A stretch of 28,163 bases of DNA, taken from contig UQHO01000027.1 in the NCBI GenBank assembly GCA_900540995.1, positions 1-28,163 of the forward strand, in the 5' to 3' direction. The stretch comes from an uncultured Collinsella sp. GTDB lineage: Bacteria; Actinomycetota; Coriobacteriia; Coriobacteriales; Coriobacteriaceae. The number at the start of each line of letters is the position of its first letter. Positions within the stretch are counted from its first letter, which is position 1. This document shows positions 7,214 through 14,938 of this stretch, in pieces. The position numbers were made by a program, and so were the translations under genes. The notes beneath the pieces are model-generated. The model was given only the letters and a program-made list of their open reading frames with translations. It made no database searches and had not been told where the DNA came from.

Positions 7214-8080
7214 TTACTGCTGCAATGACCTTAATAGTCTAATTTCAGCTGCATAACCTGCAAGTTCGTTCGGAGTCTCCAAAATAAACGGCAGCGAACG
7301 CAAGTGGCCATTCGATACAATATTCTGCATAACCTGCATACCGCCACCAAATTCCTCGCTGCCAAGGTATCCCTTGCCGATGCACTCGTGACGATCTTTA
7401 TGGGCGCCACAAGGGTTCTTCGAATCGTTGATGTGTACGGCATGCAAGCGATCGATACCCACCACGCGGTCGAACTCGTCGAGTACGCCGTCCAGATCAT
7501 GGATGATGTCGTAGCCGGCATCGCTCACATGGCAGGTGTCCAAACAAACGCCCAGCTTATCGGACAGCTCTGGGCACTTGGCGGCAACGCCCTCGATAAT
7601 GCACGCCAGCTCCTCAAAGCTGCGGCCCACCTCGGTACCCTTGCCGGCCATGGTCTCGAGCAGCACCGTCGTCTGCTGGCCCTCAAACATCACCTGGCAC
7701 AGGGTGTCGACAATCATCTGAATGCCGGCGTCGGAGCCCTGCCCCACATGCGCACCGGGATGGAAGTTGTAGTAGTTGCCGGGCAGCGCCTCCATGCGCC
7801 GCAGGTCCTCTGCCATGGCCTCCAGGGCAAACTCGCGCGCTCGCTCTTTGGCCGAACAGGGGTTATACGTATACGGGGCATGCGCCACCAGCGGTCCAAA
7901 GTCGTTTTGCGCCATAAGCTCGCACAGAGCCGCCACGTCATCCATGTCAAGTTCTTTTGCCTTGCCACCGCGCGGGTTGCGCGTAAAGAATGCAAAGGTA
8001 TTGGCGCCAATGGACAACGCCGTCTCCCCCATTGCCCGATAGCCCTTCGTCGTCGAAAGATGACACCCGATCGTCAGCAT
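7214..8080 (-). CDS. nfo: Endonuclease IV (AP endonuclease)
   Basis: A 288-residue deoxyribonuclease IV that cleaves DNA 5' to abasic sites in base-excision repair. All metal-ligand motifs of the TIM-barrel family are visible in order: HAPYTYNP, NFHPGAHVG, LLETMAGKG, CLDTCHVSDAGYD, HINDSKN, HKDRHECIGKGYLG and ILETP. These supply the His, Glu and Asp residues of the trinuclear zinc site. The length matches bacterial Nfo. ATG at 8080 follows GAGGGAG about 8 nt upstream. It is co-oriented with the oxidoreductase upstream of it, but a palindromic repeat (8097-8180) lies between them. Gene symbol by family recognition. Confidence 0.95.
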   Translation of the reverse strand: MLTIGCHLSTTKGYRAMGETALSIGANTFAFFTRNPRGGKAKELDMDDVAALCELMAQNDFGPLVAHAPYTYNPCSAKERAREFALEAMAEDLRRMEALPGNYYNFHPGAHVGQGSDAGIQMIVDTLCQVMFEGQQTTVLLETMAGKGTEVGRSFEELACIIEGVAAKCPELSDKLGVCLDTCHVSDAGYDIIHDLDGVLDEFDRVVGIDRLHAVHINDSKNPCGAHKDRHECIGKGYLGSEEFGGGMQVMQNIVSNGHLRSLPFILETPNELAGYAAEIRLLRSLQQ

Positions 8081-8096
8081 CTCCAGCTCTCCCTCA

Positions 8097-8180
8097 TCAG
8101 TTGCGGTGAAATACGGTCTATTGGTGCCTTATTTTGGCGCAAACAGACCGTATTCCACCGCAAGATATAAAAGGGGCATC
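8097..8180. repeat. Palindromic intergenic repeat, copy A
   Basis: The outer stem TTGCGGTGAAATACGGTCT (8101-8119) pairs with 8145-8163 with a single mismatch around a 25-nt loop. It is followed by TATAAAAGGGGCATCAGG. Copy B (9256-9341) has the same ends and tail but a different inner stem that is again self-complementary. The repeat lies between the nfo start and the end of the preceding minus-strand gene. No gene is seen in it. Confidence 0.85.
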
Positions 8181-8224
8181 AGGGGCACGGTCCGCCGAGC
8201 CCCCTTGAGCAGCAGCACCGCAGC

Positions 8225-9244
8225 CTAGAGCGTCAAGCGAATCGCATCGATGATCTGCGCGCAGCGCTGTGTGGCGGCAAGGGGCATGACGGGACTCTCG
8301 AGTTTCCCCGCCCGGATGAGCTGAGTCGCATGCGAAGCTTCGCCGTAAAAATCATCGACCTCAAATGGGGCGTCGATTTCGAGCACTCGACCGTCGGAGT
8401 ACTTCACATGGGCGAGCTCGGGGCGATGGAGGCGCTCGATTTCCAACGAGCCCCGCTCGCAGGCAATCGTTAAGCGGCTTTCATACGCTGCTTTGCCGTC
8501 GCACACCATATGAATGGGTATGCCGCCGACACTCATATGGATCTCATCGGCCCAATCCACGCGGCCGCCCGATACGTCACGCCAGCGAACTTCACGAGAC
8601 GAAACATCGCACGCGCCCGTAAGCAGATCCTCAAACCACCCGACTGCATAGCAGCCCATGTCATATAGACAGCCGCCCTGCAACGGATCAAGCAGATAGC
8701 CCGAAGGAGACTCGCCGTAATCGAGCTTTTGCACGCTTTCAATCGAGACAATACGGCCAAGCTCACCCGACGCAAGCAAGTCCTTCACGCGAGTGCGCAT
8801 CGGGCAAAACCGATTCTTCATCGCCTCCATAAACAGCACGCCGCGCTCGCGAGAGGTGGAGGCAATCGAGAAAGCCTCTTCCTCGCTCAAAACGGCCGGC
8901 TTTTCGCACAGCACGGCCTTTCCAGCGCGCAGCGCGCGACAGGCCCAACGCGTATGCATGCCATGCGGAAGAGCCAAGTAGATTGCGTCGACATCGGGAT
9001 CGGCAATCAGCGCATCATAAGCCGCATCGCCGCTATCGTCAGCCGTGGCATAACTGCGCGCGGCGTCAATCGAAAACGCCCTGCAAAACTCCTCAACATG
9101 CGAAGGAGTGCGACCGGCGGCAGCCACAAGCCGTGCCCCGTCCACCTCCTTGAGCGACGATGCGAATCGATGCGAAATGTGTCCAGCGCCCAAAACGCCC
9201 CAGCGAACATCACGCAAACCATCACATGAATCCCGATAGCCCAC
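8225..9244 (-). CDS. Gfo/Idh/MocA family oxidoreductase
   Basis: A 339-residue NAD(P)-dependent dehydrogenase of the glucose-fructose oxidoreductase/inositol dehydrogenase family. The Rossmann start is WGVLGAGHISHRF at about 15-27. The family core CEKPAVLSEEEA, with the catalytic Lys of the EKP motif, lies near residue 110. The C-terminal alpha/beta domain carries the GGCLYDMGCYAV motif. The sugar or polyol substrate cannot be assigned. GTG at 9244 is chosen because AAGGGGG lies 5 nt upstream; the open frame continues into the palindromic repeat and should not be used. A second, divergent member of the family is at 16659. Confidence 0.9.
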   Translation of the reverse strand: MGYRDSCDGLRDVRWGVLGAGHISHRFASSLKEVDGARLVAAAGRTPSHVEEFCRAFSIDAARSYATADDSGDAAYDALIADPDVDAIYLALPHGMHTRWACRALRAGKAVLCEKPAVLSEEEAFSIASTSRERGVLFMEAMKNRFCPMRTRVKDLLASGELGRIVSIESVQKLDYGESPSGYLLDPLQGGCLYDMGCYAVGWFEDLLTGACDVSSREVRWRDVSGGRVDWADEIHMSVGGIPIHMVCDGKAAYESRLTIACERGSLEIERLHRPELAHVKYSDGRVLEIDAPFEVDDFYGEASHATQLIRAGKLESPVMPLAATQRCAQIIDAIRLTL

Positions 9245-9255
9245 GACAGCCCCCT

Positions 9256-9341
9256 TCAGTTGCGGTGGAATAGTTCCTGCTTGGCCCCTATTCTGCCGCA
9301 AACAGGAACTATTCCACCGCAAGTTATAAAAGGGGCATCAG
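9256..9341. repeat. Palindromic intergenic repeat, copy B
   Basis: A perfect 20 bp stem, TTGCGGTGGAATAGTTCCTG (9260-9279) with 9303-9322, surrounds a 23-nt loop. The stem is followed by TATAAAAGGGGCATCAGG, the same tail as copy A. The outer 13 bp equal copy A (apart from one base), while the inner 6-7 bp differ but stay complementary. The tail contains the stop codon (TGA, 9338-9340) of the aldo/keto reductase gene on the minus strand. Confidence 0.88.
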
Positions 9342-10525
9342 GAGCGCGTTTTGCAAAAGGCTTTAAGCGCGGCCGTTACGGGACCAGGCTGGAAACGTCG
9401 GCGCACATCGTCGAGACGCTCGGGAATATCAATGTGCTGCGGGCAGTGACGTGCGCATTTGCCGCACTTGACGCAATTGCTCACCAGCTTGGGCTCGTTC
9501 GTCCGCACCGCGCTCGCCGTAAAGTATTGAGACAGCCCCGTAAACCAACTATGCGCATAGCTCGCGTTGTAGGCGCCAAAGCAGCCGGGAATATTGATAC
9601 CCTTGGGGCACGGCATGCAGTAGCCGCACCCCGTACAGGGCACGCGATTCGATTTCTCAAACTCTCCCAGCACGCGTGCGATGGTATCGAGCTGCTCTGT
9701 CGTCATCGAATCCGGCAGTGCGCGATCCGCCAATGCCGCGTTCTCGTCCACCTGCGCGGTATCGGTCATGCCCGAAAGCAGCATCGTGACTTGAGGATGG
9801 TTCCACACCCACGAAAGGCCCCAAGCAGCCGGCGTCTTCAGGTACGGATCGCGTACGTCATCGAGCACGGCGCGGGCCCGCGGAGGCAGCTTGCCCGCCA
9901 GGCGTCCACCCAAAAGCGGTTCCATCACAAACACCGCGAGCCCGCGCTCGGCGGCTGCCATGAGTCCCGCCGTTCCCGCTTGGTAGCGCTCTCCGGCATA
10001 GTTGTACTGGATCTGGCAAAAATCCCAGTCATACGCGTCAAGCATCATGAGGAAATCCGCCGCACCGCCGTGGTACGAAAAACCTATCTGGCGAATACGC
10101 CCCGCAGCCTTTTGGTGCGCAATCCAGTCCTCGATACCCAAAGCTGCCACGCGCCCCCACTGCGCGGGCGAGGTGATGTTGTGCATGAGGTAGTAGTCGA
10201 TATGGTCAGTCCGCAAACGGCGCAGCTGCTCGTCAAAAAAGCGGTCGAAATCCTCCGCACATTTGCACGAAGCGTGCGGCAACTTGGTCGCGAGCAAAAT
10301 CTGGTCGCGCAGACCCAGGCGCTCAAGCGAAGCTCCCACACAAGCTTCGTTACCGGGGTAGAGATAGGCCGTGTCCAGATAGGTTATCCCTTGCTCCACC
10401 GCACGGGAAATGATGGCATCGGCCGTCTTCGCATCGGGATGTCCCGGCGCACCGGGAAACCTCATGCAGCCCAGACCCAGAGCGGATATTCGGTTACCAC
10501 TTTTGGGGTCAACACGGTATTGCAC
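9338..10525 (-). CDS. Aldo/keto reductase with C-terminal 4Fe-4S domain
   Basis: A 395-residue oxidoreductase. The N-terminal TIM barrel is an aldo/keto reductase with the catalytic tetrad Asp51, Tyr56, Lys81 and His115 (TYLDTAYLYPGNE, ATKLP, LMHN). The C-terminal 100 residues hold two ferredoxin-like clusters, CTGCGYCMPCP and CVKCGKCARHCP, so electrons may come from ferredoxin or flavodoxin rather than only NADPH. Such fused proteins are common in strict anaerobes; substrates are mostly unknown. The GTG start at 10525 follows GGGAGG and gives the usual QYRVD...G..IS.LGLG N-terminus. An ATG 15 nt upstream is possible. The stop codon lies inside repeat copy B. Confidence 0.92.
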   Translation of the reverse strand: MQYRVDPKSGNRISALGLGCMRFPGAPGHPDAKTADAIISRAVEQGITYLDTAYLYPGNEACVGASLERLGLRDQILLATKLPHASCKCAEDFDRFFDEQLRRLRTDHIDYYLMHNITSPAQWGRVAALGIEDWIAHQKAAGRIRQIGFSYHGGAADFLMMLDAYDWDFCQIQYNYAGERYQAGTAGLMAAAERGLAVFVMEPLLGGRLAGKLPPRARAVLDDVRDPYLKTPAAWGLSWVWNHPQVTMLLSGMTDTAQVDENAALADRALPDSMTTEQLDTIARVLGEFEKSNRVPCTGCGYCMPCPKGINIPGCFGAYNASYAHSWFTGLSQYFTASAVRTNEPKLVSNCVKCGKCARHCPQHIDIPERLDDVRRRFQPGPVTAALKAFCKTRS

Positions 10526-10672
10526 GGCCCCTCCCTTCGCCATCAGCGCCCCGGCAAGGCGAAACACAATGGTCACGCAGCCGAAACATCGTGGAATCGC
10601 AATCGAGAACGTATCGTAACGCAGCAGAAATCGAGCCGTCACGGTACCGCTTTAACATCAGCAAAAAGCCCG

Positions 10673-10885
10673 ATGAAAGGAGCCGGGCATGACCACGCAC
10701 GCAAGGACGTCTACCCCTACCCCGGCGAACAATACATCCTCTCGGTCGACCGCTATCAGATCGAGGTCATGGACCATCTAGACGAGCTTCCCGCCACGGG
10801 CGCCGTCATCTTCTGCACCTTCCCCAAGGTGCGTGATGGCGTCGGATATCCCGCACGTGTCTTTGCGGTCTGCCCCGCGTCATAA
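10673..10885 (+). pseudogene. Probable C-terminal remnant of a cyclase-family (kynurenine formamidase-like) gene
   Basis: The plus frame ending at 10885 reads QIEVMDHLDELP, then a GAVIFCTFPKVRDG segment, then GYPARVFAVCP. This resembles the final 50 residues of cyclase-family hydrolases (N.DxLP...F...PLK...G.G.P.RA.A). The N-terminal 150 or more residues with the metal-binding HxGTHxD motif are missing. The best ribosome site (AGGAG) points to an ATG at 10689 in another frame that stops after 30 codons, which suggests a frameshift or deletion. An ATG in the right frame at 10673 lacks a ribosome site. It could instead be a small real protein of about 65-70 residues. The match is from memory of the family and is moderate. 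Confidence 0.45.
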
Positions 10886-10959
10886 GTTCCCATGCGTTTG
10901 TTCTTCTAAATACGGCCATCCGGTGCACGCGACATGGCCCGGCGGCATACAATCCATCA

Positions 10960-10985
10960 GGCGCCCCATACGCGGGCGCCTTTTT
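10960..10985 (+). terminator. GC hairpin with T5 directly before the panE-like gene
   Basis: GGCGCCC (10960-10966) pairs with GGGCGCC (10974-10980) and is followed by TTTTT. It ends 2 nt before the ribosome site of the next gene. A TACAAT (-10-like, 10948-10953) just upstream would place the transcription start at the foot of the hairpin. It is therefore either the terminator of the upstream fragment or a 5'-leader hairpin. Confidence 0.6.
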
Positions 10986-11002
10986 ATGGGGAGATGATTC
11001 AC

Positions 11003-11917
11003 ATGCAGATCAACAAGGTCGCCTTCATCGGCAAGGGCGGCGTGGGCCTGCTCTACGGCAGCATGATCGCCCAAGCGCTCGGCAACGACGCCGTCGAATA
11101 CGTTATGGACGACGCGCGCTTTGAGCGCCACGCGGGTGATGCGCTCACCGTCAACGGCAAGCCCTGCGCGCTCAAGTCCGTCCGCGCGAGCGAGGCGACG
11201 CCCGTCGACCTGGTCATCCTCACGGTCAAGACAACCGGGCTCGATGTGGCGCTCAAAACCCTGGAAAGCGTCGTGGGACCCGACACGCTGATCGCGTCGC
11301 TGTGCAACGGCATCACGAGCGAGCAGAAGATTGCCGAGCGCTTTGGCTGGGAGCACACCGTCCTCGGAATCTGCCAGGGCATGGACGCCGTATTCCTCAA
11401 CGGGGAGCTCACCTATACCAATGCCGGCGAGATCCGCTTTGGTGCAGCAGCGGGCACCGACCCCGCAACCGTTATCGCCATCGACGAGCTCTACACGCGT
11501 TGCGGCATCGCCCATACCGTCGAGCACGACATCGCACATCGCATGTGGGCCAAACTCATGCTCAACGACGGCATCAACCAGACCTGTATGGCCTACGGCG
11601 GCACCTACGGAAGCGCTACGGAGCAGGGCTCCGAGCAGCTCCGCAGTTTTGTCTCCGCCATGCGCGAGACGCTTGCAGTCGCCAATGCCGAGGGCATCGA
11701 GCTCACCGAGGCAGACCTAACGCAGATGGTGCGTCTCATAAAAGGGCTCGATCCCGCCGGCATGCCCTCGATGGCGCAAGACCGCATCGCTCAACGCAGA
11801 ACCGAGGTCGAGGAATTTGCGGGTACCATCTGCCGCCTCGCGGCCAAGCACGGTATCCAGGTGCCGCAAAACGAATGGCTCTATTCGCGCATCCGCGAAA
11901 TCGAGGCCAGCTGGTAA
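11003..11917 (+). CDS. Ketopantoate reductase family protein (ApbA/PanE-like)
   Basis: A 304-residue NADPH-dependent reductase of the 2-dehydropantoate 2-reductase family. The Rossmann motif is VAFIGKGGVGLLYG at residues 6-19. The family signatures AxLCNGI (SLCNGIT) and the KLMLNDGINQTCMAYGG segment, with the conserved Lys and Asn, are present. This is the right length for PanE. It may make pantoate for coenzyme A, but many paralogues act on other 2-keto acids and there are no pan genes nearby. ATG at 11003 follows GGGGAG; an ATG 9 nt upstream overlaps the ribosome site. Confidence 0.88.
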   Translation: MQINKVAFIGKGGVGLLYGSMIAQALGNDAVEYVMDDARFERHAGDALTVNGKPCALKSVRASEATPVDLVILTVKTTGLDVALKTLESVVGPDTLIASLCNGITSEQKIAERFGWEHTVLGICQGMDAVFLNGELTYTNAGEIRFGAAAGTDPATVIAIDELYTRCGIAHTVEHDIAHRMWAKLMLNDGINQTCMAYGGTYGSATEQGSEQLRSFVSAMRETLAVANAEGIELTEADLTQMVRLIKGLDPAGMPSMAQDRIAQRRTEVEEFAGTICRLAAKHGIQVPQNEWLYSRIREIEASW

Positions 11918-11955
11918 CGCCGCCGTACCGCATCCAACAGTCTCAATAGCAAAAA

Positions 11956-11990
11956 CCGCCGCAAAGGGCACTCCCCTTGCGGCGGCTTCC
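11956..11990. terminator. Bidirectional terminator
   Basis: CCGCCGCAA-A-GGG pairs with CCC-C-TTGCGGCGG (one mismatch, 4-nt loop). AAAAA precedes it on the plus strand, giving T5 for minus-strand transcripts from 12026, and a T-rich CTTCCTTCTT tail follows for the panE-like gene. Confidence 0.85.
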
Positions 11991-12025
11991 TTCTTCATCT
12001 ATGGGCAAAACCAGCTTCACAACGG

Positions 12026-12232
12026 CTAGCGCCGCACCTGCGGCGTCTCGTCCTCGTCATCGCGGCAAAGGGTCACGCCCGCACTTCCCAGCAGCGCTGC
12101 TGCGATGAGCGCGCCGACCACAATAGGAGCAGCCCCGCACGAGCCCTGCATGCCTGCGACAAACGCAGCTGTAGGGCCAAGACAGCCAAGTACCAATGCG
12201 ACGGCGGCGATAGCGATATCTCGAGCGTTCAT
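12026..12232 (-). CDS. Small hypothetical membrane protein
   Basis: A 68-residue protein not recognised as a known family. It has two hydrophobic segments (about 6-27 and 36-55) separated by a short GMQGSCGA loop, and a charged tail, RDDEDETPQVRR, that is probably cytoplasmic. GGAGG lies 11 nt before the ATG, rather far, so translation may be weak. A terminator on the same strand directly follows, which supports a transcribed unit. No function is proposed. Confidence 0.6.
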   Translation of the reverse strand: MNARDIAIAAVALVLGCLGPTAAFVAGMQGSCGAAPIVVGALIAAALLGSAGVTLCRDDEDETPQVRR

Positions 12233-12344
12233 GAGACCACTTCCTCCACGAGAAAGACCTTATTTCTCATGAACCAGTGTGCCCCGCATGCATACGCCCA
12301 GCGTACCGCCACGGTAAGGGCTCTGTTAACTCAAACGCACATAA

Positions 12345-12393
12345 AGAAAGGGCGGCTTTACGTTGCCTAAAAGCTCAGCAAAGACGCCCGCCC
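12345..12393 (-). terminator. Likely terminator of the secreted protein gene
   Basis: On the minus strand, GGGCGG (12388-12393) pairs with CCGCCC (12350-12355), with an inner CTTT/AAAG pairing. It is followed by TTTCTTT. It lies 30 nt downstream of the stop codon at 12424. The loop is long, so efficiency is uncertain. Confidence 0.5.
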
Positions 12394-12423
12394 ATCATGT
12401 GCCTATTTTGCTCTGATGGCAGA

Positions 12424-13200
12424 TTACCAACCGGTATAGTAGTCGGTGGTTCCGGCAGCACAGCCGGAGTCATAGACCTTGCACTCGCCCTTGGAACCGG
12501 TAAACGTGGAGCCTTGGGCCTTATCGCCCGCGGCAACGACGTAGTAGCCATCGGAATCGCGCCAAAAGCCCTCGGAATCCTGCGTCCATTCGCCCGTGCG
12601 GTGGTGATACAACACGTTGCTGCTGTAATAAGTCTCGCGGCGGCCGTTATAGTTATTGACGCCGCTCGAGCGCGTCAGACCCGAGCCGTTCGCGTAATAC
12701 GCAGCAGACGTGTAAGACAAGCCGGAGCAGGCGTTGTAATACGAAGCCTGGGCGGCCTCGGCGGCCTCGGCCTCGGCTGCGGCGGCCTCGAGCGCTTCGC
12801 GCTTGGCATTCTCAAGCGCAGTGCGCAGCTCATCGAGCTCGGTCGACTTCGTGTCGACCTCCCCCATCGTCAACAGACTACCCGCACCGTCGATACAACC
12901 CTGCAGCACAGCGCGCTCGTCATCGGTAGCATAGTCGCCATACATATTCATAATGATTTGAGCGCGCATCTCAAGGGAATCGCGCTTGGCCTCCATCGAG
13001 GCGTTCCACTCCTGCATGGAACCATAACCATCGCCGCGATAATCAACGGGCTGTACCAGCGTCGCCTCGGACGGCGTAGATCCAACCGTATCGGACAGTG
13101 TTGCCGCGTGGGCATCAGTTGCGCCGGCGCCTGCCAAAAGTGCCACGGTCAGAGCGGCGGAAAGGGCAGCGGCTTTCGGTTTTCGTGAATCGATCCTCAT
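12424..13200 (-). CDS. Secreted coiled-coil protein with small C-terminal domain
   Basis: A 258-residue exported protein. Residues 1-33 form a signal peptide with an Ala-X-Ala-like cleavage site (DAHAA). Residues 60-160 are helical, including an Ala/Glu-rich coiled coil at about 133-163. A low-complexity Tyr/Ser/Asn/Gly stretch follows. The end (YYVVAAGDKAQGSTF, then GKCKVYDSG-like and TDYYTGW) recalls the compact double-psi-barrel-type domains at the C-terminus of secreted cell-wall proteins of gut Actinobacteria and Firmicutes. No catalytic residues can be named. It probably acts at the cell wall. ATG at 13200 lies after GGAGG (11 nt); the open frame extends upstream without a signal peptide, so the inner start is preferred. 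Confidence 0.75.
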   Translation of the reverse strand: MRIDSRKPKAAALSAALTVALLAGAGATDAHAATLSDTVGSTPSEATLVQPVDYRGDGYGSMQEWNASMEAKRDSLEMRAQIIMNMYGDYATDDERAVLQGCIDGAGSLLTMGEVDTKSTELDELRTALENAKREALEAAAAEAEAAEAAQASYYNACSGLSYTSAAYYANGSGLTRSSGVNNYNGRRETYYSSNVLYHHRTGEWTQDSEGFWRDSDGYYVVAAGDKAQGSTFTGSKGECKVYDSGCAAGTTDYYTGW

Positions 13201-13410
13201 GTAGCTGGAAACCTCCGTAGTGCGTTTTTGCTGCGTTTGAGCTGCGTGTGATTCGATCGCGCTGCATAGTACCTCGAGCAAATCGCGACCTGCGGTTTTA
13301 CTCAAAAGGCGCACGTCAATTGCGTAAAACTCACATCCTCTCAACAGGAGTTTTCCACAACTCAAATGCATAAAGCATGCCAAAAACCCTGTAATAGCGC
13401 CCTTCCTATG
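13201..13410. other. Gene-free leader region of the secreted protein gene
   Basis: This is most of the 311 bp between the secreted protein gene and metY. It is AT-richer than its surroundings. It holds a single DnaA-box-like TTTTCCACA (13352-13360) and a weak TACTAT (-10-like, minus strand, about 13275-13280), without a convincing -35. I see no gene or RNA in it. The metY terminator follows at 13411-13447. Confidence 0.5.
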
Positions 13411-13447
13411 CAAAAAAGACGCCTGCGCAACCATTGCTTGCGCAGGC
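13411..13447 (-). terminator. metY terminator
   Basis: A perfect 11 bp stem, CGCCTGCGCAA (13420-13430) with 13437-13447 region, has a 7-nt loop. On the minus strand it is followed by TC and then T6. It is a classic intrinsic terminator 65 nt after the metY stop codon. Confidence 0.88.
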
Positions 13448-13511
13448 GCCTTGAGCAGGCATTTATGCAGTTATACCTATCGAGTCGCAAGGGGTCCTTG
13501 CACAAGTCGCC

Positions 13512-14822
13512 TTACTCGTCCAGCACGGCGAAGGCCTGCTTCAGATCCCAAATGATGTCCTCGGCGTTCTCGGTACCGATGGAAAGACGGATCGTGGAGG
13601 GCGTGATGTTCTGCTCGGCGAGCTCCTCGGCAGAGAGCTGGGAGTGCGTGGTGGTAGCCGGGTGCACGACGAGCGACTTGACGTCGGCCACGTTGGCGAG
13701 CAGCGAGAACACCTGCAGATGATCGATGAACTTCCAGGCAGCCTCCTGGCCACCCTTAATCTCAAAGGTGAAGATCGAGGCGCCGCCGTTGGGGAAGTAC
13801 TTCTGATAGAGCTCGTGATCGGGGTGCTCAGGCAGGCTCGGGTGGTTCACCTTGGCAACGTGGCTGTCGCCGGCAAGGAACTCAACGACCTTCTTGGTGT
13901 TCTCGACATGACGGTCAACGCGCAGCGACAGGGTCTCGGTGCCCTGGAGCAGGACCCAGGCGTTGAACGGGCTGATGCAGGCACCCTCGTCACGCAGCAG
14001 GATGGCGCGGACATAGGTTGCGAAGGCGGCGGGACCGGCAGCCTCGGCAAACGAGACGCCATGGTAGGAGGGGTTGGGCTCAGCGATCTGGGCGTACTTT
14101 CCGCTCGCCTTCCAATCGAAGTTACCGCCGTCGACGATCACACCGCCCAGCGAGGTGCCGTGGCCGCCGATGAACTTGGTTGCGGAGTGGACAACGATGT
14201 TGGCGCCATGCTCCAGCGGACGGAACAGATACGGGGTGCCGAAAGTGTTGTCGACGACAACCGGCAGACCGTGCTTCTTGGCGATCTCGGAGATGGCGTC
14301 GATGTTGGGGATGTCAGAGTTGGGGTTGCCGAGCGTCTCGAGATAGATGACCGTGGTGTTGTCCTTGATGGCACCCTCAACCTCTTCCAGGTTATGAGCA
14401 TCGACAAACGTGGTCTCGACGCCAAACTGGGAGAGCGTATGCTCGAGCAGGTTGTAGGAACCGCCGTAGATGGTCTTCTGAGCCACCACGTGGTCACCAG
14501 CCTGGGCAAGAGCCTGCAGGGTATAGGTGATGGCAGCGGCACCGGAGGCGACGGCAAGACCGGCCACGCCACCCTCGAGCGCGGCGATACGGTCCTCAAA
14601 GACGCCCTGGGTGGAGTTGGTCAGACGGCCGTAGATGTTACCGGCGTCGGCAAGACCAAAGCGATCGGCGGCGTGCTGGGAGTTGCGGAACACATAGCTC
14701 GTGGTCTGGTAGATAGGCACGGCGCGGGAGTCGGATGCGGGGTCGGCGCTCTCCTGGCCAACATGAAGCTGCAGGGTATCGAAACCAAAGGTGTGCTCGG
14801 GGTTGTTGATGAACTGGCTCAT
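13512..14822 (-). CDS. metY: O-acetylhomoserine sulfhydrylase (aminocarboxypropyltransferase)
   Basis: A 436-residue PLP enzyme of the Cys/Met metabolism family. It joins O-acetylhomoserine with sulfide (or methanethiol) to give homocysteine (or methionine). The PLP lysine is Lys216 in VHSATKFIGGHG. YGRLTNST (about 64-71), ASGAAAITY and the DNTFGTPYLFRPLEHGA segment are characteristic of MetY rather than MetB, as is the long length. ATG at 14822 follows AAGGAG. The gene has its own strong promoter (15008-15036), a leader of about 175 nt with a 17-codon upstream ORF, and a divergent LysR gene, all of which suggest control by sulfur or methionine supply. Confidence 0.95.
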   Translation of the reverse strand: MSQFINNPEHTFGFDTLQLHVGQESADPASDSRAVPIYQTTSYVFRNSQHAADRFGLADAGNIYGRLTNSTQGVFEDRIAALEGGVAGLAVASGAAAITYTLQALAQAGDHVVAQKTIYGGSYNLLEHTLSQFGVETTFVDAHNLEEVEGAIKDNTTVIYLETLGNPNSDIPNIDAISEIAKKHGLPVVVDNTFGTPYLFRPLEHGANIVVHSATKFIGGHGTSLGGVIVDGGNFDWKASGKYAQIAEPNPSYHGVSFAEAAGPAAFATYVRAILLRDEGACISPFNAWVLLQGTETLSLRVDRHVENTKKVVEFLAGDSHVAKVNHPSLPEHPDHELYQKYFPNGGASIFTFEIKGGQEAAWKFIDHLQVFSLLANVADVKSLVVHPATTTHSQLSAEELAEQNITPSTIRLSIGTENAEDIIWDLKQAFAVLDE

Positions 14823-14884
14823 GATGATCTCCTTGATCGAACGAAAGTAAATAAATAAGAGAGAAGTAAGTCGCTGTCTCCTGA

Positions 14885-14938
14885 TCACGCCGACGGGCGC
14901 AAACAGGAGCCCGGCATTCGTCTTGGTAAGCAGTTCAT
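14885..14938 (-). CDS. Putative 17-residue leader peptide upstream of metY
   Basis: On the minus strand, ATG at 14938 is preceded at ideal distance (7 nt) by AAAAGGAGGA (14945-14954), the strongest ribosome site near metY. The frame encodes MNCLPRRMPGSCLRPSA and stops at 14885, 62 nt before the metY start. It has cysteine codons at 3 and 12. Codons 11-13 form the 5' arm CTCCTG (14904-14909) of a hairpin whose 3' arm CAGGAG (14878-14883) lies just after the stop, with an inner CGCC/GGCG stem (14888-14899). A ribosome paused at Cys12 would prevent the hairpin. This arrangement resembles cysteine-responsive leader ORFs known from mycobacterial sulfur genes. Translation is not proven. Confidence 0.55.
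   Translation of the reverse strand: MNCLPRRMPGSCLRPSA

Noticed and set aside
9260..10885. Plus-strand open frame of 541 codons antisense to the aldo/keto reductase
   Set aside because: The aldo/keto reductase on the minus strand has complete motifs. The plus frame starts inside repeat copy B and has no ribosome site; only its last 70 codons are considered, as a cyclase remnant.
13352..13360. DnaA-box-like TTTTCCACA
   Set aside because: A single box without neighbours, AT-rich unwinding region or dnaA/dnaN genes; not an origin.
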